DNA of 64,000 nt. It comes from Culex pipiens pallens. Taxonomy: Eukaryota > Arthropoda > Insecta > Diptera > Culicidae. The notes below the pieces were generated by a model. That model saw only the letters and a list, made by a program, of their open reading frames with translations, was not told the DNA's origin and did not search any database. The stretch covers positions 13,798,746 to 13,862,745 of the forward strand of contig NC_068938.1 in NCBI RefSeq assembly GCF_016801865.2. The letters are read 5' to 3'. This document shows, piece by piece, positions 9,599 to 20,617 of this stretch. The stretch's first letter is position 1; each line of letters starts with the position of its first letter. The position numbers and the translations under genes were made by a program.

Positions 9599-9752
9599 AG
9601 GGGGGCTCCACCCTCTTCGGAGGGTGTAGCTGTACCGTTAGGCTTCGAGAAAAAAGCCCCCGTTACGGTGTCGAGAGAAAACCGCAGCTGGGTCCCGGAA
9701 GCTGCAAGGTGGCAGCCCCACCCCGAGACTAGGTATTCGCAGCCCTGGTTAG
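9599..9752 (+). other. Structured 5' UTR of the retrotransposon
   Basis: GC-rich leader after the ribozyme. It contains a stable hairpin CACCCTC-TTCG-GAGGGTG (9609-9626) nested inside a longer pairing of GGGGGCT (9601-9607) with AGCCCCC (9655-9661). An in-frame TAG at 9750-9752 marks the upstream limit of the ORF. The role is unknown; it could affect translation initiation. Confidence 0.6.
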
Positions 9753-12700
9753 GCGGCATACCGAAGTAAATCACCAACTCAGAAAAACGAAAGAAGAAAT
9801 TCAGGACGGATTAATCGGCATCAGACCAGGCGATGTAAAAAGGACAACGATTGGAAACTCGGTACTTGGAACGTTCGAACTCTCCAAGATCCTGCACGTG
9901 CTGGCCTTCTTGCCCGGGAGCTGCACAAGCTGAACGTGCATGTGGCCGCCATCCAGGAAGTTCGATGGCCCGGTCATGGAGAGCGAGAATTCACGGCGGT
10001 GGACCCCATCGCCAACACCTCTTTCAAGTACCACATCTACTACAGTGGCGGCGAAAAGGCGATGCACGGAGTCGGTTTCGTAGTGATTGGGGATCAGAAG
10101 AACCGAGTCATCAAGTGGAAGGTGGTGAATGACCGGATCTGCGTGTTGAGAATAAAGGGCAAATTCTTCAACTACAGCCTGATCAACATCTACGCTCCGA
10201 CGAACGACAAGCCCGATGACGAGAAAGACGCTTTCTACGAGCGTCTGGACAAGACCTATGGAGAGTGCCCAAGACACGACGTGAAGATAGTCATCGGAGA
10301 CGCAAACGCGCAGGTCGGAAGGGAAGCCTTCTTCCATCCTGTCATCGGCAAGGAGAGCCTTCATCCTCGCACGAACGACAACGGCCTACGTTTGGTCAAT
10401 TTCGCCGCAGCCAGAGGAATGGCTATCTGTAGCACCTTCTTTGCGCGCATGAACATTCGGAAGCACACCTGGCGACACCCGAATGGCGAATCGTGCACAC
10501 AAATCGATCACGTTTTGGTGGATGGTCGACACTTCTCGGACGTGATGGACGTCCGATCGTACAGAGGACCGAACATCGACTCTGATCACTTCCTGGTAGC
10601 GTGTAAAATCCGAGCTAGGCTGTCGAACGTGCTGACCCCGCGGACTGCGAGGGTAGCGCGGTTGAACGTCCAGCGCCTCGCGAGCAGCGACGTTGCTGCA
10701 GAGTACAGTCGGAAGCTCGACGAGCGGATCAACGAGGACGCGCCTACGGGTAACCTGGACGAGCAATGGAGAGCCCTCCAAAGCATCGTCAACACAACGG
10801 CTACCGAAGTGATCGGCACGACCAGAGGACGCAAACCCAAAGGGTGGTTCGATGCGGAGTGCCAGCGAGTGACGGACGAGAAGAACGAGGCCAGGAAGCG
10901 TATGCTCGTTAAGGGTACGCGCCGAAACTGTGAGCGATACAGTGAGTTGCGAAGAGCAGAGAAACGAATCCACCGCCGAAAAGAACGGGAGTACGACGAA
11001 ACGGTACTTGCCGAAGCGGAAGCACAGTACAACGCGAACGATAAGCGGAGGTTTTACGCAACTGTCAACGGTGTAAGAAGGAAAACCACGCCTTCCCCTG
11101 TGATGTGCAACGACACGGAAGGCAACCTGTTGACAGACAAGACTGCGGTGGCGGCTAGGTGGAAGGAGCACTTCCAGCAGCTGTTGAACGGTGAGGCACG
11201 AGAGGGAATCGTCGAGGACAGGATACACGTTGAGGAAGATGGAAAAGCTGTGGACCCGCCTACGTTGGAGGAAGTAGCTAAGGCTGTTAAAGAGCTCAAG
11301 AACGGGAAATCCGCGGGAAAGGACGGACTTCCGGCCGAACTTTTCAAGCACGGGGGTACGCGGATGACCGAGATTCTGCACCAAATCATCCTACGCATTT
11401 GGTGCGAAGAACAGCTTCCGACCGACTGGTTAGACGGGCTCGTCACCCCAATCTACAAGAAAGGGCAAAGACTCGATTGTGCCAACTATCGAGGCATCAC
11501 AATCCTCAACGCAGCGTACAAAGTACTCTCCCGCATCCTGTGGAGCAAGCTGAGACCGATGACCGAGGCCTTTGTCGGCGAATACCAGTGCGGTTTTCGA
11601 GCGGGTCGGTCAACGACGGATCAGATGTTCACTCTGCGACAAATCCTCGACAAGTTCCGGGAGTACAACCTGCAAACACACCATTTGTTCATCGACTTCA
11701 AAGCGGCGTACGATTCGGTCAAAAGAAACGAACTTTGGAAGATTATGGTAGAACACGGCTTTCCGGCGAAGCTTATAAGACTGATTCGTGCAACGCTCGA
11801 CGGAGCAAAATCAAGCGTGCGAATAGCCAACGAGACATCTGAAGCTTTCGTTACGTTGGATGGATTGAAGCAGGGCGATGCTCTCTCGAACTTACTGTTC
11901 ATCATAGCGTTGGAGGGTGCTGCGCGAAGGGCAGGCGTGCAAAGAAACGGAACACTGATCACTAAATCGCACATGCTGCTTGGATACGCTGACGACATCG
12001 ACATCATTGGTATCGACCGTCGTTCAGTGGAGGAGGCGTTCGTCCCTTTCAAGCGGGAAGCTGCGAAGATCGGACTGACCATTAACACTGCCAAGACCAA
12101 GTATCTGGTTGCTGGCAGAGCGCGTGGCAGTGCAGGTGATGGTGTTTCGGAGGTGGAAATAGATGGAGAAAGATATGAGGTGGTGGATGAATTTGTATAT
12201 CTTGGTACACTCGTGACATGCGACAACGATGTGAGCTGCGAAGTGAAACGGCGGATTAGTGCTGCAAACAGGGCCTTCTACGGTCTTCGTAGCCAGCTAA
12301 GGTCCCGCAGCCTAAGGACGCCTACGAAAATCACGCTGTACAGGACCTTGATACTCCCTGTAGCTCTATACGGTCACGAGTCGTGGACGCTAAAGGAGGC
12401 TGACCAGAGAGCACTTGGGGTCTTCGAGCGGAGAATCCTGCGTTCTATCTTCGGCGGCAAGCAAGTAGGAGACCGGTGGCGCAGGCGCATGAACTTCGAG
12501 CTGTACCAAGACTACAAACATGCTGATATCGTAAAAGTCATCAAGCACGACAGGCTGAAGTGGGCTGGACATGTAGCCAGAATGTCGGACGAGCGGGCGG
12601 CTAAAACGATATTCAGTAGCGAACCTGGACGGGGTCGTCGGCTTCGTGGAAGGCCTCGTACGCGTTGGCTGTGTGCAGTCGACGAAGATGCAAGAGCGGC

Positions 12701-12782
12701 CAACATTGTGGGCGACTGGAGACGAGCGGCCCAAGATCGAGCATCCTGGAAATCTTCGATTAGTTCAGCGTTGGGTCGATAG
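9753..12782 (+). CDS. Endonuclease-reverse transcriptase polyprotein of an RTE-type element
   Basis: An open frame of 1009 codons from the last upstream stop to TAG at 12780-12782, numbered here from 9753. The endonuclease comes first: GTWNVRTL at 37-44, QEVRW at 68-72, GDANAQVG from 182, IDHVLVDGR (D252) and SDHF (S277, D278, H279), the metal-binding and catalytic signatures of the exonuclease-endonuclease-phosphatase fold. It nicks target DNA. The reverse transcriptase (about 500-780) has GKSAGKDGLPAELFK, YQCGFRAGRSTTDQ, FIDFKAAYDSV (D648), LKQGDALSNLLF and YADD at 745-748, so the catalytic aspartates are present. LKWAGHVARM from 935 belongs to the family's usual C-terminal region. No frameshift or stop interrupts it. 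There is no in-frame ATG before about 10060, inside the endonuclease; a GTG at 9936 is also too late. Initiation is probably non-AUG, upstream of GTWNVRTL. Confidence 0.93.
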   Translation, partial: AAYRSKSPTQKNERRNSGRINRHQTRRCKKDNDWKLGTWNVRTLQDPARAGLLARELHKLNVHVAAIQEVRWPGHGEREFTAVDPIANTSFKYHIYYSGGEKAMHGVGFVVIGDQKNRVIKWKVVNDRICVLRIKGKFFNYSLINIYAPTNDKPDDEKDAFYERLDKTYGECPRHDVKIVIGDANAQVGREAFFHPVIGKESLHPRTNDNGLRLVNFAAARGMAICSTFFARMNIRKHTWRHPNGESCTQIDHVLVDGRHFSDVMDVRSYRGPNIDSDHFLVACKIRARLSNVLTPRTARVARLNVQRLASSDVAAEYSRKLDERINEDAPTGNLDEQWRALQSIVNTTATEVIGTTRGRKPKGWFDAECQRVTDEKNEARKRMLVKGTRRNCERYSELRRAEKRIHRRKEREYDETVLAEAEAQYNANDKRRFYATVNGVRRKTTPSPVMCNDTEGNLLTDKTAVAARWKEHFQQLLNGEAREGIVEDRIHVEEDGKAVDPPTLEEVAKAVKELKNGKSAGKDGLPAELFKHGGTRMTEILHQIILRIWCEEQLPTDWLDGLVTPIYKKGQRLDCANYRGITILNAAYKVLSRILWSKLRPMTEAFVGEYQCGFRAGRSTTDQMFTLRQILDKFREYNLQTHHLFIDFKAAYDSVKRNELWKIMVEHGFPAKLIRLIRATLDGAKSSVRIANETSEAFVTLDGLKQGDALSNLLFIIALEGAARRAGVQRNGTLITKSHMLLGYADDIDIIGIDRRSVEEAFVPFKREAAKIGLTINTAKTKYLVAGRARGSAGDGVSEVEIDGERYEVVDEFVYLGTLVTCDNDVSCEVKRRISAANRAFYGLRSQLRSRSLRTPTKITLYRTLILPVALYGHESWTLKEADQRALGVFERRILRSIFGGKQVGDRWRRRMNFELYQDYKHADIVKVIKHDRLKWAGHVARMSDERAAKTIFSSEPGRGRRLRGRPRTRWLCAVDEDARAANIVGDWRRAAQDRASWKSSISSALGR

Positions 12783-12808
12783 ACCTGTTGCTGATAAAGT
12801 AAAGTAAG
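12783..12808 (+). other. Short 3' UTR and terminal repeat of the retrotransposon
   Basis: Twenty-six bases from the stop codon to the 3' target duplication, ending in the short tandem AAAGTAAAGTAAG. RTE elements typically end in such micro-repeats rather than poly(A). They are the likely primer-annealing site for target-primed reverse transcription. Confidence 0.75.
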
Positions 12809-12818
12809 TACATACATG
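12809..12818. repeat. Target-site duplication TACATACATG, 3' copy
   Basis: Exact repeat of 9385-9394 directly after the element's 3' end. Confidence 0.85.
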
Positions 12819-12989
12819 TAAATCGTCAAAAATGTCAGAGGATGGTATGAGTACATATTTGAACTTTTTTTGAAATCTTTTTGCAGGGCATTTAAATATA
12901 CATTTTGATCTATTAACAAAATAAATATGGAGACATTTGAATGTACTATTGCCGAGATATAGCTATTCTATGTTAACTGTTTAAAAAAA

Positions 12990-13293
12990 ACGGGTGCGAC
13001 GATATCTCAATACTGCTTTGATCAAATTGGCTCAAAATTTTGGTGAAGACTCGTTAAACCAGTCCTATGTGCATGATGAAGGTCGATTTTCAAAAGGTTT
13101 ATTTTTAAAAAAGATAAAAATATTTTTTTGTTCTTCATATAAAAAATCGTCAGTTTTTGATTTTTTTATTTAAAAAAAAAAGCAAAATTTCAAAATCGGG
13201 CATAGTCATGCACACGGGATATGTCTTGGGCGTCTTCACCCCGACTTTCAGCCAATTTGGTCCATCCCACCTCGAGATATCATGGCACCCGTA
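12990..13293. mobile_element. Foldback MITE (GGGTGC..GATATCTC ends)
   Basis: The left arm GGGTGCGACGATATCTC with CAAATTGGCTCAAAATTTTGG and GGTGAAGAC is answered in inverted order on the right by CGTCTTCACC, CAGCCAATTTGG and GAGATATCATGGCACCC. The arms are about 100-120 bp with a diverged AT-rich spacer. No coding potential. It lies in the same repeat context that the retrotransposon interrupts. Confidence 0.65.
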
Positions 13294-14500
13294 AATCAAC
13301 TCGGTGTTTAGAGAAAAAACGTTCACAAAGTTTGACAGTTAGCTTTGCGCATGGCAAAATTGTGAACTTAAATTGTCTCTTACCAAGTTCAGTCACGAAA
13401 TATCTTCATGAAACTTTGAGGAGTAATTGAAGATCATCTTTTTAGTGAATTAGTGAATTTTCTAAAATTTGAAATTTTGTGATTTCCTACATGTATGTAA
13501 CGCCTTAAGAAAGGACTTGAACACACATTTCCGGTCGGTTTGGTGGCCAGCAATAAACATAAAATATTGGATTGATTTCAACAAATGTGCAAATGTCCTT
13601 TTTGAATTTAAATGTCGAATAAAAATTTTAAAACGGAGCACAACTTTTAAAAAATCAAACCTTGTCATGTCAAACGTATTACGTGTCTTATTGAAAAAAA
13701 AAATTAATCAAAAAAAATTTTTCGTCGAAAAATCTTTGTGTATTTACTACAACTCGAAAGGTAGCAAATGCTATTAAAATATAGATATCACAAATACAAA
13801 TTCCTAAAGCTATGCAGAAGACGATAACTCATTTAAATTTATTTATTCTGTTGAACATGTTAACATACATTTTCTAAAATTTTTAAGATTTTTTTTAAAT
13901 CATGAATGAATTCCAAACAAAAACAAACCATTATTTTTTATAATTTTCATAAACGTTTTTCAATTTGTTACATTCAAAATCCTTCAACAACAACAAAAAA
14001 CAATTTTTTAAATTTGCAATCTTGGTTTGAGACCGGACAATTTTAACAGACATTTTTTTTAAATGCCATCACTGTGATGGCACTATGGTTCAGACGAAAT
14101 ATTTTTTAGTCTTCTAAAATGTATAAAAATAAAAAATCAAAAATAGCAAAAACAAATCGGGAATTCAACTTTAAGTTCGGGATTCTATCCCGAAAAGTTC
14201 TGACAATCTACAACTTTGCCAACGACACCAAATTGTTCAGAAAATCCCTTTTCAAGATTCAGAATTTCATACGGTTTGCAAAATCAAATATGCAATCTTA
14301 TTCATACTTTTATTCAGTATTTTGAAAATCATTAACTGCTGATGTAAATAATATTATTGCAAGTCATTTGTCTATGAATTTGTCAAGAGTTGAATGGAAG
14401 TTCTTTTCTGATGAAAGTAAGCTCAATTCACAACGGAAACATCAGATTTTTGAGATGAAACCACAACAACAAAAAAACTATTCGTTTCGCCTATTGAAAG
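13294..14500. other. Unassigned AT-rich DNA
   Basis: Chance ORFs only. At about 14200-14320 a short stretch with CTACAACTTTGCCAACGACACC resembles the dispersed repeat at 3885-4140. Confidence 0.4.
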
Positions 14501-14520
14501 ATAAACCTCGGGGAAATAAA

Positions 14521-14702
14521 CAAATACGGCCCAACTGGTTCACGATGGCCAGTTCTGAACTGGTGAAAAACCGCGCCAGCCGTCCTCTGATTCACGGTTC
14601 CGCGACAAAAACTAGCATTCGACTGGACCAGTCCAGCCCCACGAGAGAACCGAGTGTTTCGATTGTTGCCAGAAAATCCGAACGTTATCGAGGAACGTTC
14701 TC
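14521..14702 (+). other. Candidate orphan exon ending at a strong splice donor
   Basis: A GC-richer block that ends at CTC|GTAAGT (GT at 14703), a near-consensus donor. A plus-strand frame is open from an ATG at 14368 to the donor, but the protein is not recognisable and composition is not strongly coding. It could be a non-coding 5' exon of a distant gene or just unique DNA. No acceptor or continuing frame was identified with confidence. Confidence 0.2.
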
Positions 14703-15219
14703 GTAAGTTGATTCTGTCGTGGTTTTGGAAAAACAACAAGAGCTTCGACGATTTTCAGTTCAGTCGAAAAAGACTCGTTTTGCGGAAAAATCTTTGTTTT
14801 TTAGCCACAAATACTCGCCCGCGCGAAAGGTTTATTTACTTTTCTCTCTAAATCACCAAATTGGAAGCTCCGACAAAATCAAACTATCGCCGCGTATTCG
14901 TTTGGGATTTGCGATGGGGACGGATCTATTGAACGAATTTCAAGGTTTGGGAATTTAGACTGCAAAAAATGACTGTGGAATGGGTTTGTTGGGAGTAAAA
15001 GAATAGATTGAATCTTGGTGGAAGGTAAGTTTGGCAGAGATTTTCAGATTTGTAGAGTTTGAATTGAGAATTTTTAAATTTAAAATAATAATCATAAAAT
15101 AAGATGGTGAATTAACAAATCTCAAGGATGGTCAATACAGCCATTAATTTAGTGTCACTATAAAAGTAAAAAAAAGTCCAAGTCAAACAACTAACCATGT
15201 TTTAATCGTAAATTTCAAG

Positions 15220-15500
15220 CAAATGTTCATTCAGTTCGGAAACCACCAGCGCCGGAAGCTACCAAGACACCTAAAAATGCAACTCTACCGAGCCTACTGG
15301 CACTTTTGCCACTGCTCCAGGGGGTGGTGCAGCCTCGAGAGTCACAGCGATGGCAGGACTCCATTTTCACAGTCAATTTTTCAATTTCCCCAGCATCCGG
15401 TTCAAATTTCCGTCACTTTGGTTTCCGGTGGCAGATGCAGAGCAGGCCATCCGATCCCGTTCGGTTGAGCACACGGAGGAAAATTCGTTTCTGGTGGTAA
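15220..15500. other. GC-richer unique island
   Basis: Contrasts with its AT-rich flanks. A possible acceptor (TTCATTCAG at 15228-15236) and donor (GTAAGA at 15497) bracket it. Two overlapping plus-strand frames are open for 60-80 codons, but neither resembles a known family. Function unknown. Confidence 0.2.
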
Positions 15501-15829
15501 GATTTGTTTAGGCCACGTAAAAAATTTTAAGTAAAAAAATTGCTACGCTTTTTAGGTTAGATCTTAACTAATCAGTAATAAACCATAAACAAACTTTATA
15601 CAAAATTAACTATAATTTAATAATTTCCAAATTAATATTTCTGAAAATGTGTAATATTGTTATTTGTCATATTTGTATTTGAATGTCGATATTTATGATC
15701 AAAGAATTATTTTGAAAATTAAATTCTATGCAAAAAGTCAATTGAAATTTTAAATTTCCAATAAAATCAGAAACATCAACATCAATCTTGAAAACTACTT
15801 TGCAAACAATTTTTTCGGAAAATCGTAAT

Positions 15830-16290
15830 AATTCATGATGGTTACAAGCAAACACCTTATGTTTATACGTTATTTATTTCTGTAATTGTCTGCTCTAAAA
15901 CTTTATAAAACATTGTTACACTCTAAAAAAATATCCTGCAGCATAAGAAAAAAAACACTAAATTTTTAAATGAATGATTTCATTCTAAATGATAAATACA
16001 TTTCTGGGTAAATGAAGATTGAAAAGAACACTTTAAATAACTTTTTGTTGCACATTTAAAAAAAATGTTTTTTTTTTTTAATTTTTAGTATGCCAAAATT
16101 TCATAATTTCCCTTAAATTATTGAAATACACTTTTTCCCATTTTCAAAATGAAAGGGGTAAAAATTAAAAAATGAACATCGGATTCGTGATCAGTCACAA
16201 AATCTACCCCTTAGGACAAAGTTTTAAGCAGATGAAAGAGTGGTCGGGACAACTTTTCTGATTGCGTGTGAGTTGGTAAAGAATTACCCA
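15830..16290. mobile_element. TGGGTAATT-family MITE, diverged right arm
   Basis: Follows the right arm of the palindrome at 57674-59026 in order: TTACAAGCAAAC-CTTATGT, TGTCTGCTCTA, TTGTTACACTCTAAAAAA, GGATTCGTGATCAG, CCCCTTAGGACAAAG, and the end GTGTGAGTTGGTAAAGAATTACCCA. It is heavily diverged with internal insertions, so an old copy. Confidence 0.7.
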
Positions 16291-16771
16291 AATCCGAAAC
16301 AAAATTCATCAAAAACTTGTCAAAATAAAAGCAAATTATTATTTTTCAATTAAATAAACTTATCAAGAAATAAAAAATAAACTAGAAATGCATATAACTT
16401 GATGTATTTTTTATTGTTTAGTAGGATGACTTCCCTAAATGGTTTGTGTTTGCACAAATGATGTAAAAAAGATTGTTTTCAACTTGAAACTTTGATTTCT
16501 TCCAGACAAAGCTATAAATATTTTTAAGAAATGTATTTTGTCAAATCTCGCCCTGCCAAAGTATTCTGTATACAAAAAATAATAATATAATAACTCAGGA
16601 ATCAAAAATTATAAAGTAAGTTAAATTTAATTGAAGAACGAACACAGTTTTGAAGAAATAAAAAGAATAAATTTAATTATTATTACGTTTGGCTCAATAC
16701 ATGTAAATCGAAGATGATTTCTTAGGAAATAGAACAAAAAATTCAGATTATTTTTTTAAACATAATCAGTA

Positions 16772-18071
16772 GAGCAACCAATTTCCCGGGGTTACAAAAT
16801 TCCCGGGAAACGGGAAATTTTCAACAAATTTCCCGGGAAATCCCGGGAAATTTGAAAATCAACGAAAATTGTTCTGATCCTGTTTCTGATTATTCTTTTG
16901 CAACAAAATTGTATAGAACAGCTACTTTAATGGCCAAAATGAGTGTGAGAATCAATTAATGGCTTGACTGCTTGTAAAAAATCATGCAACTTCTAGAAAA
17001 TGTATAAACTTTCTAATTTTTATGCTGTCTTTCAAATCGTCCCAAATTAAAGATAATATTATTAGTATTTTTGTTGAAAAGATTTTTTTTTTTTTTTTTG
17101 TTTGGGCAGTGAAAATCTATGCTCCACAACCATAAAATTGCTTTTAAATTTGTCTCATGAAAAGAAAATCATGCAGAAATTTTGTTTGTCATGGCAAATA
17201 ACTTATCTCAGAACAAGTATTTTCAACTTGTAAAAAAATAAATAATCATGTTATGTACCTTAAAAATCTAATTTCTAGCGCTTTTTTAACTTGAAACACT
17301 ATTTCATGAAATCACAACTCAAAGTTTTCAAATATTTGGAGCGAGTTTTTGAAATATAGTTGCATTCTTTGGGTTAATTTCATATGAAACGAAGTTATTT
17401 TTTAATGGTTTTTCATGGTTTTATGACATGATTTTAGTTATATGGTATGCAGCCAAATAAATTAATTAAATTAAAATAATTTTGAGGATTTAAAAGTGGT
17501 TGAAATTAAACGATATTTTTTCATAATTAACCCTCTTATGCCGTTGGTAGCCCACGAGCTTCATAAATTTGTAACTTCACTCTGTAATTTCTCGAATGCC
17601 TTTTTAAAAAAATTAATTATATCAGTTCAATTTTTATTCAACATGTTCAAGATAACAAAGAAAAACAAATCTCAATGTTGATCTTGGCCAGAAGATAAAA
17701 ATATCTTATTTTCAAATGACATTACAAAAAAATCGTTAATAAAGGTTGTCAAAAACAAAACAGTTTATATTCATTCCATAACAGCGTATATTTTGTTGTC
17801 CAACATATAAGCAAACTATATTCCAAGAGCAGAATGCTTCCGAAATAAATATTATCTGAATTAAACCTTGACTCATGAGCTCATTAGTTCAATATGAACA
17901 GTAGATTGAAATAAATAAAATCAATGATTCAATTTTTTTTTGTGTTGAAATAAAAATAATAAATTTTAATTACAAAAACATTTGTGCCAAAAAGGTAGGA
18001 GTATGTATACTTCTCCTTGTATTTCGGGAAACGGGAAACATTTTTTTCCTGGGTCGGGAAATTGGACGCTC
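16772..18071. mobile_element. CCCGGGAAA-rich MITE, complete copy
   Basis: A 1.3-kb element with inverted ends GAGCAACCAATTTCCCG left and CGGGAAATTGGACGCTC right, flanked by TA on both sides. A TA duplication would fit a Tc1/mariner-type origin. The left end carries repeated TTTCCCGGGAAA words (16783-16855). The AT-rich interior aligns in order with the copy at 53935-55010. No transposase frame. Confidence 0.75.
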
Positions 18072-18075
18072 TAAT

Positions 18076-18518
18076 AATTAGGCTGGTGTAAATATTTTTA
18101 AAAGTTTTTGTCCCCCCCCCCTCCAAAATCAGCACGAAAAATCAGGAAGCAGAAAAAATATTTTTTTCAAAAAACTTAAAAATGTCTATGGAAATTCTTG
18201 TTCAATCGATTTAAAATACATTCTTCTGCGTTTAGAATAATTTTAAAAATGTTTAGGTTTATTCAAAAATCTTTAAAATTTTTGAAAATTTTCGATATAC
18301 ATTTTGTTTTTGTCAAATCGTACATTTTGTGAAAACTAATGATTGCAAAATAACTAAACTAGTGTAAAATTCATTTTAAAACACTATTTTCATTTAAATG
18401 TTGAGATAATGGCTTGCTATTTAAATTTTTGTATCTTTTTTTGATTCTCCCCCCCCCCCCTCAATCCCGGTCAGAGCCGAGGGACAAAAACATTGAAAAA
18501 TATTTGTATCGGCCTTAA
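18076..18518. mobile_element. Poly-C MITE (TTAGGC..GGCC(T)TAA ends), copy 1
   Basis: Left end TTAGGCTGGTGTAAATATTTTT followed by a C-tract (18112-18121). The right part has a second C-tract (about 18450-18461) and the end AATATTTGTATCGGCCTTAA. The same layout occurs at 28855-29261. No ORF. Confidence 0.65.
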
Positions 18519-19250
18519 TAATAATTTTCAAATCTTTTCTGATATAGCTATGCAAGATTCTTTTCATGAAAAAAAAAACTTTGAAAATGATGCTACTGAT
18601 GTTTGAAAATGAAAACTGTAATTTAAGAACCATATTTACTAACCAAACGACTAATATTTGTATTAAAAATAAGACCAATATTTGTTCTACCCCCATTTAA
18701 AAAAAAAGGTAGCTCTGCCAATTGAATTTCAATTGTTTGTGCAGATACTCAAAAGATGACATTTTTGTATGTATAAAGTGATATAAAATATTTTGTATTT
18801 TGTAGAGTATAACTTATCCTCGACACCTAAAAGTTTGTCCAAAACTCTTATTCGATCAGGAAGTCTGTCTAAAGATGCAATTTGTTGAATATTATGATAG
18901 AATTGAGAGCCATTACAATTGTATGGAGATTTTAACTATTTAAAACATTTCCTGAGCTTTTTATCAAAATATTTATTGTGTGAAAATAAAATGCAATACA
19001 AATTATCAAGTTGAAATCTCGGGACAGTTTTCAAAAGGTTCTAAGCACCATCTGAAAAACGTTATTCAATCGGTTCTCGATCAATTTACGAATTATCAAA
19101 TTCAAATATGCTTCAACTTGTTTATCTGCACGTCCTTTAACAGGTCTCAACTGAAAAACGATGAAAATTTTATTTGCTTCAAAGAAAAAAAAATCAATTA
19201 AATGTCGCAATAGCTGTTACGACACATTGCCAACAAACCAGTGAAGTGAC
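18519..19250. other. Unassigned AT-rich DNA
   Basis: No supported gene or repeat boundary. Confidence 0.4.
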
Positions 19251-20240
19251 CAATAAATTCTCATAAAATGTTTCACATTTTCCGAAAGCATTTCTCTCCG
19301 TGCATCCACCTGCTACCAATGTTGCCAGCTCAGAAGCCTTGTGTGCCTTTCTCGTGTGCGGAGGGTGCAGAAAAAAAGTGCCCACTTCTTGTCCGAGGAA
19401 CCAAACCAACAGTAAAAAATGCCAGAGTTCTACCTGTTTCCGAGGCCCCGGACATTATACATATTTGCTTAAAGTTTTCCCTCAATTTCCACCAACCTGG
19501 AACGATGCCAGGTTTTTCAAAACCTGGAAAACTGTTTGCGTCTGGTTTAGGTGAGTACACACACAGTGATTCACAAATTTGTCAGTAAATATGAGAGAGA
19601 GAGCGATTCGCACACTGCTTTTTTCCCCTTCCTTCAACCGTGTGATGCTGTGCGTTTGCTTGCACACGTGGTGTGGTCCACGTGGTAGGAAGGGGGTGGA
19701 GGTTGGAAAAGAACGCCGGTTTTCACGCTTTTATCTCAAGTCTCCTGGTGCCGGACCGGAACTCGAAACTTGCCCGGCATCAGCAAAAGGTGTGATTTGA
19801 TGTGTGTGTGTGTGGATTGGATGCATGAGCAAACTTGAAATGTTTGTCAATATGTGCGGGGGTGGGGATGAAACTCTCTGTTTTCGCAACTTCCACAAAA
19901 GTCGATGACCAGATGGTGCCTTGCCATGGCCCAGCAGGGGACGATGCCGGGGACTCTTTTGATGTGAGTTTGATTTACTTTTTAAATTCTGCTGACAAGC
20001 TGCTCCTCTGAGAGGTGTACGTGGCTGCTGTGTAACATCAAGCGTAGAGAAGCGCTTAGTTCCGGTAACGGGCAGTTTAGGGATGTAAACCCTGGGACTG
20101 CGTTTTTACTTTGAGCACCTTTCGAGAGGCTGTTTGACAACGACGTTGCTGCTGACGCTGGACAGAACCTGGAACAGGACACCGTGTGTGATGTTGGGCA
20201 AATGTGTTCGTTTACTTGGCACTTTGGGGCTTACTTTGTG
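19251..20240. other. GC-richer unique island
   Basis: About 1 kb of higher-GC unique sequence with several overlapping short frames in different phases and no family match. Contains a GTGTGTGTGTG run at about 19801-19813. Candidate regulatory or non-coding transcribed DNA; nothing specific can be shown. Confidence 0.25.
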
Positions 20241-20617
20241 CTTGTTAGCATGCAGATAAAACAGGCAGGCGTTTAAACTAAGTTATGAAGGTTTAGAGAC
20301 ATTTCGAAAAGCTTGATTTAATTTAATCAGCAATTATGAAATAAGGAAAATCTCCTTTAAAAAAAACAAAATCAATTCTAACATCTTTAAATTGCTTCTT
20401 TGTCTGATAAGCACAATGCTGTCTGCAGTTTGGAAACTTTAACTTAAAAAAAAATATTTTTTCCGTAGGAAAATACCACCTTGTTTGATTAATAGTATTT
20501 TTTGTCCTAATGAGAAACTTTTTGTTTAGAAACAAAGAAAAAAAACTTAAATTCTAGATGGTTGAATATGACCTCAGCTTTGAAAAAAAAATCCTCAATA
20601 ATTTAAAAAAATGTTAA

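Larger units (their letters stand above)
9394..12808 (+). mobile_element. RTE-type non-LTR retrotransposon, apparently full length
   Basis: A 3.4-kb element bounded by a 9-10 bp target-site duplication (9385-9394, 12809-12818). Order: 5' HDV-like ribozyme fold (9394-9598), structured 5' UTR, one uninterrupted endonuclease plus reverse transcriptase frame (9753-12782), and a 26-nt 3' UTR ending in AAAGTAAAGTAAG. A single ORF with an apurinic-type endonuclease and RT but no gag-like ORF1, plus a very short 3' UTR ending in short tandem repeats, is the RTE layout. Clade naming rests on this layout and on motif memory, not on a tree. The intact frame and clean duplication argue for recent retrotransposition. 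GC content is well above that of the flanks. It interrupted a pre-existing sequence reading TTAAGGGGTTACATACATG then TAAATCG. Confidence 0.9.

Noticed and set aside
9376..9777. 133-codon minus-strand ORF over the retrotransposon 5' UTR
   Set aside because: Antisense to the ribozyme and leader. GC-rich structured DNA readily leaves frames open; no family motif.
10386..11384. 332-codon minus-strand ORF
   Set aside because: Lies wholly antisense to the endonuclease-RT frame and mirrors its codon bias; no recognisable product.
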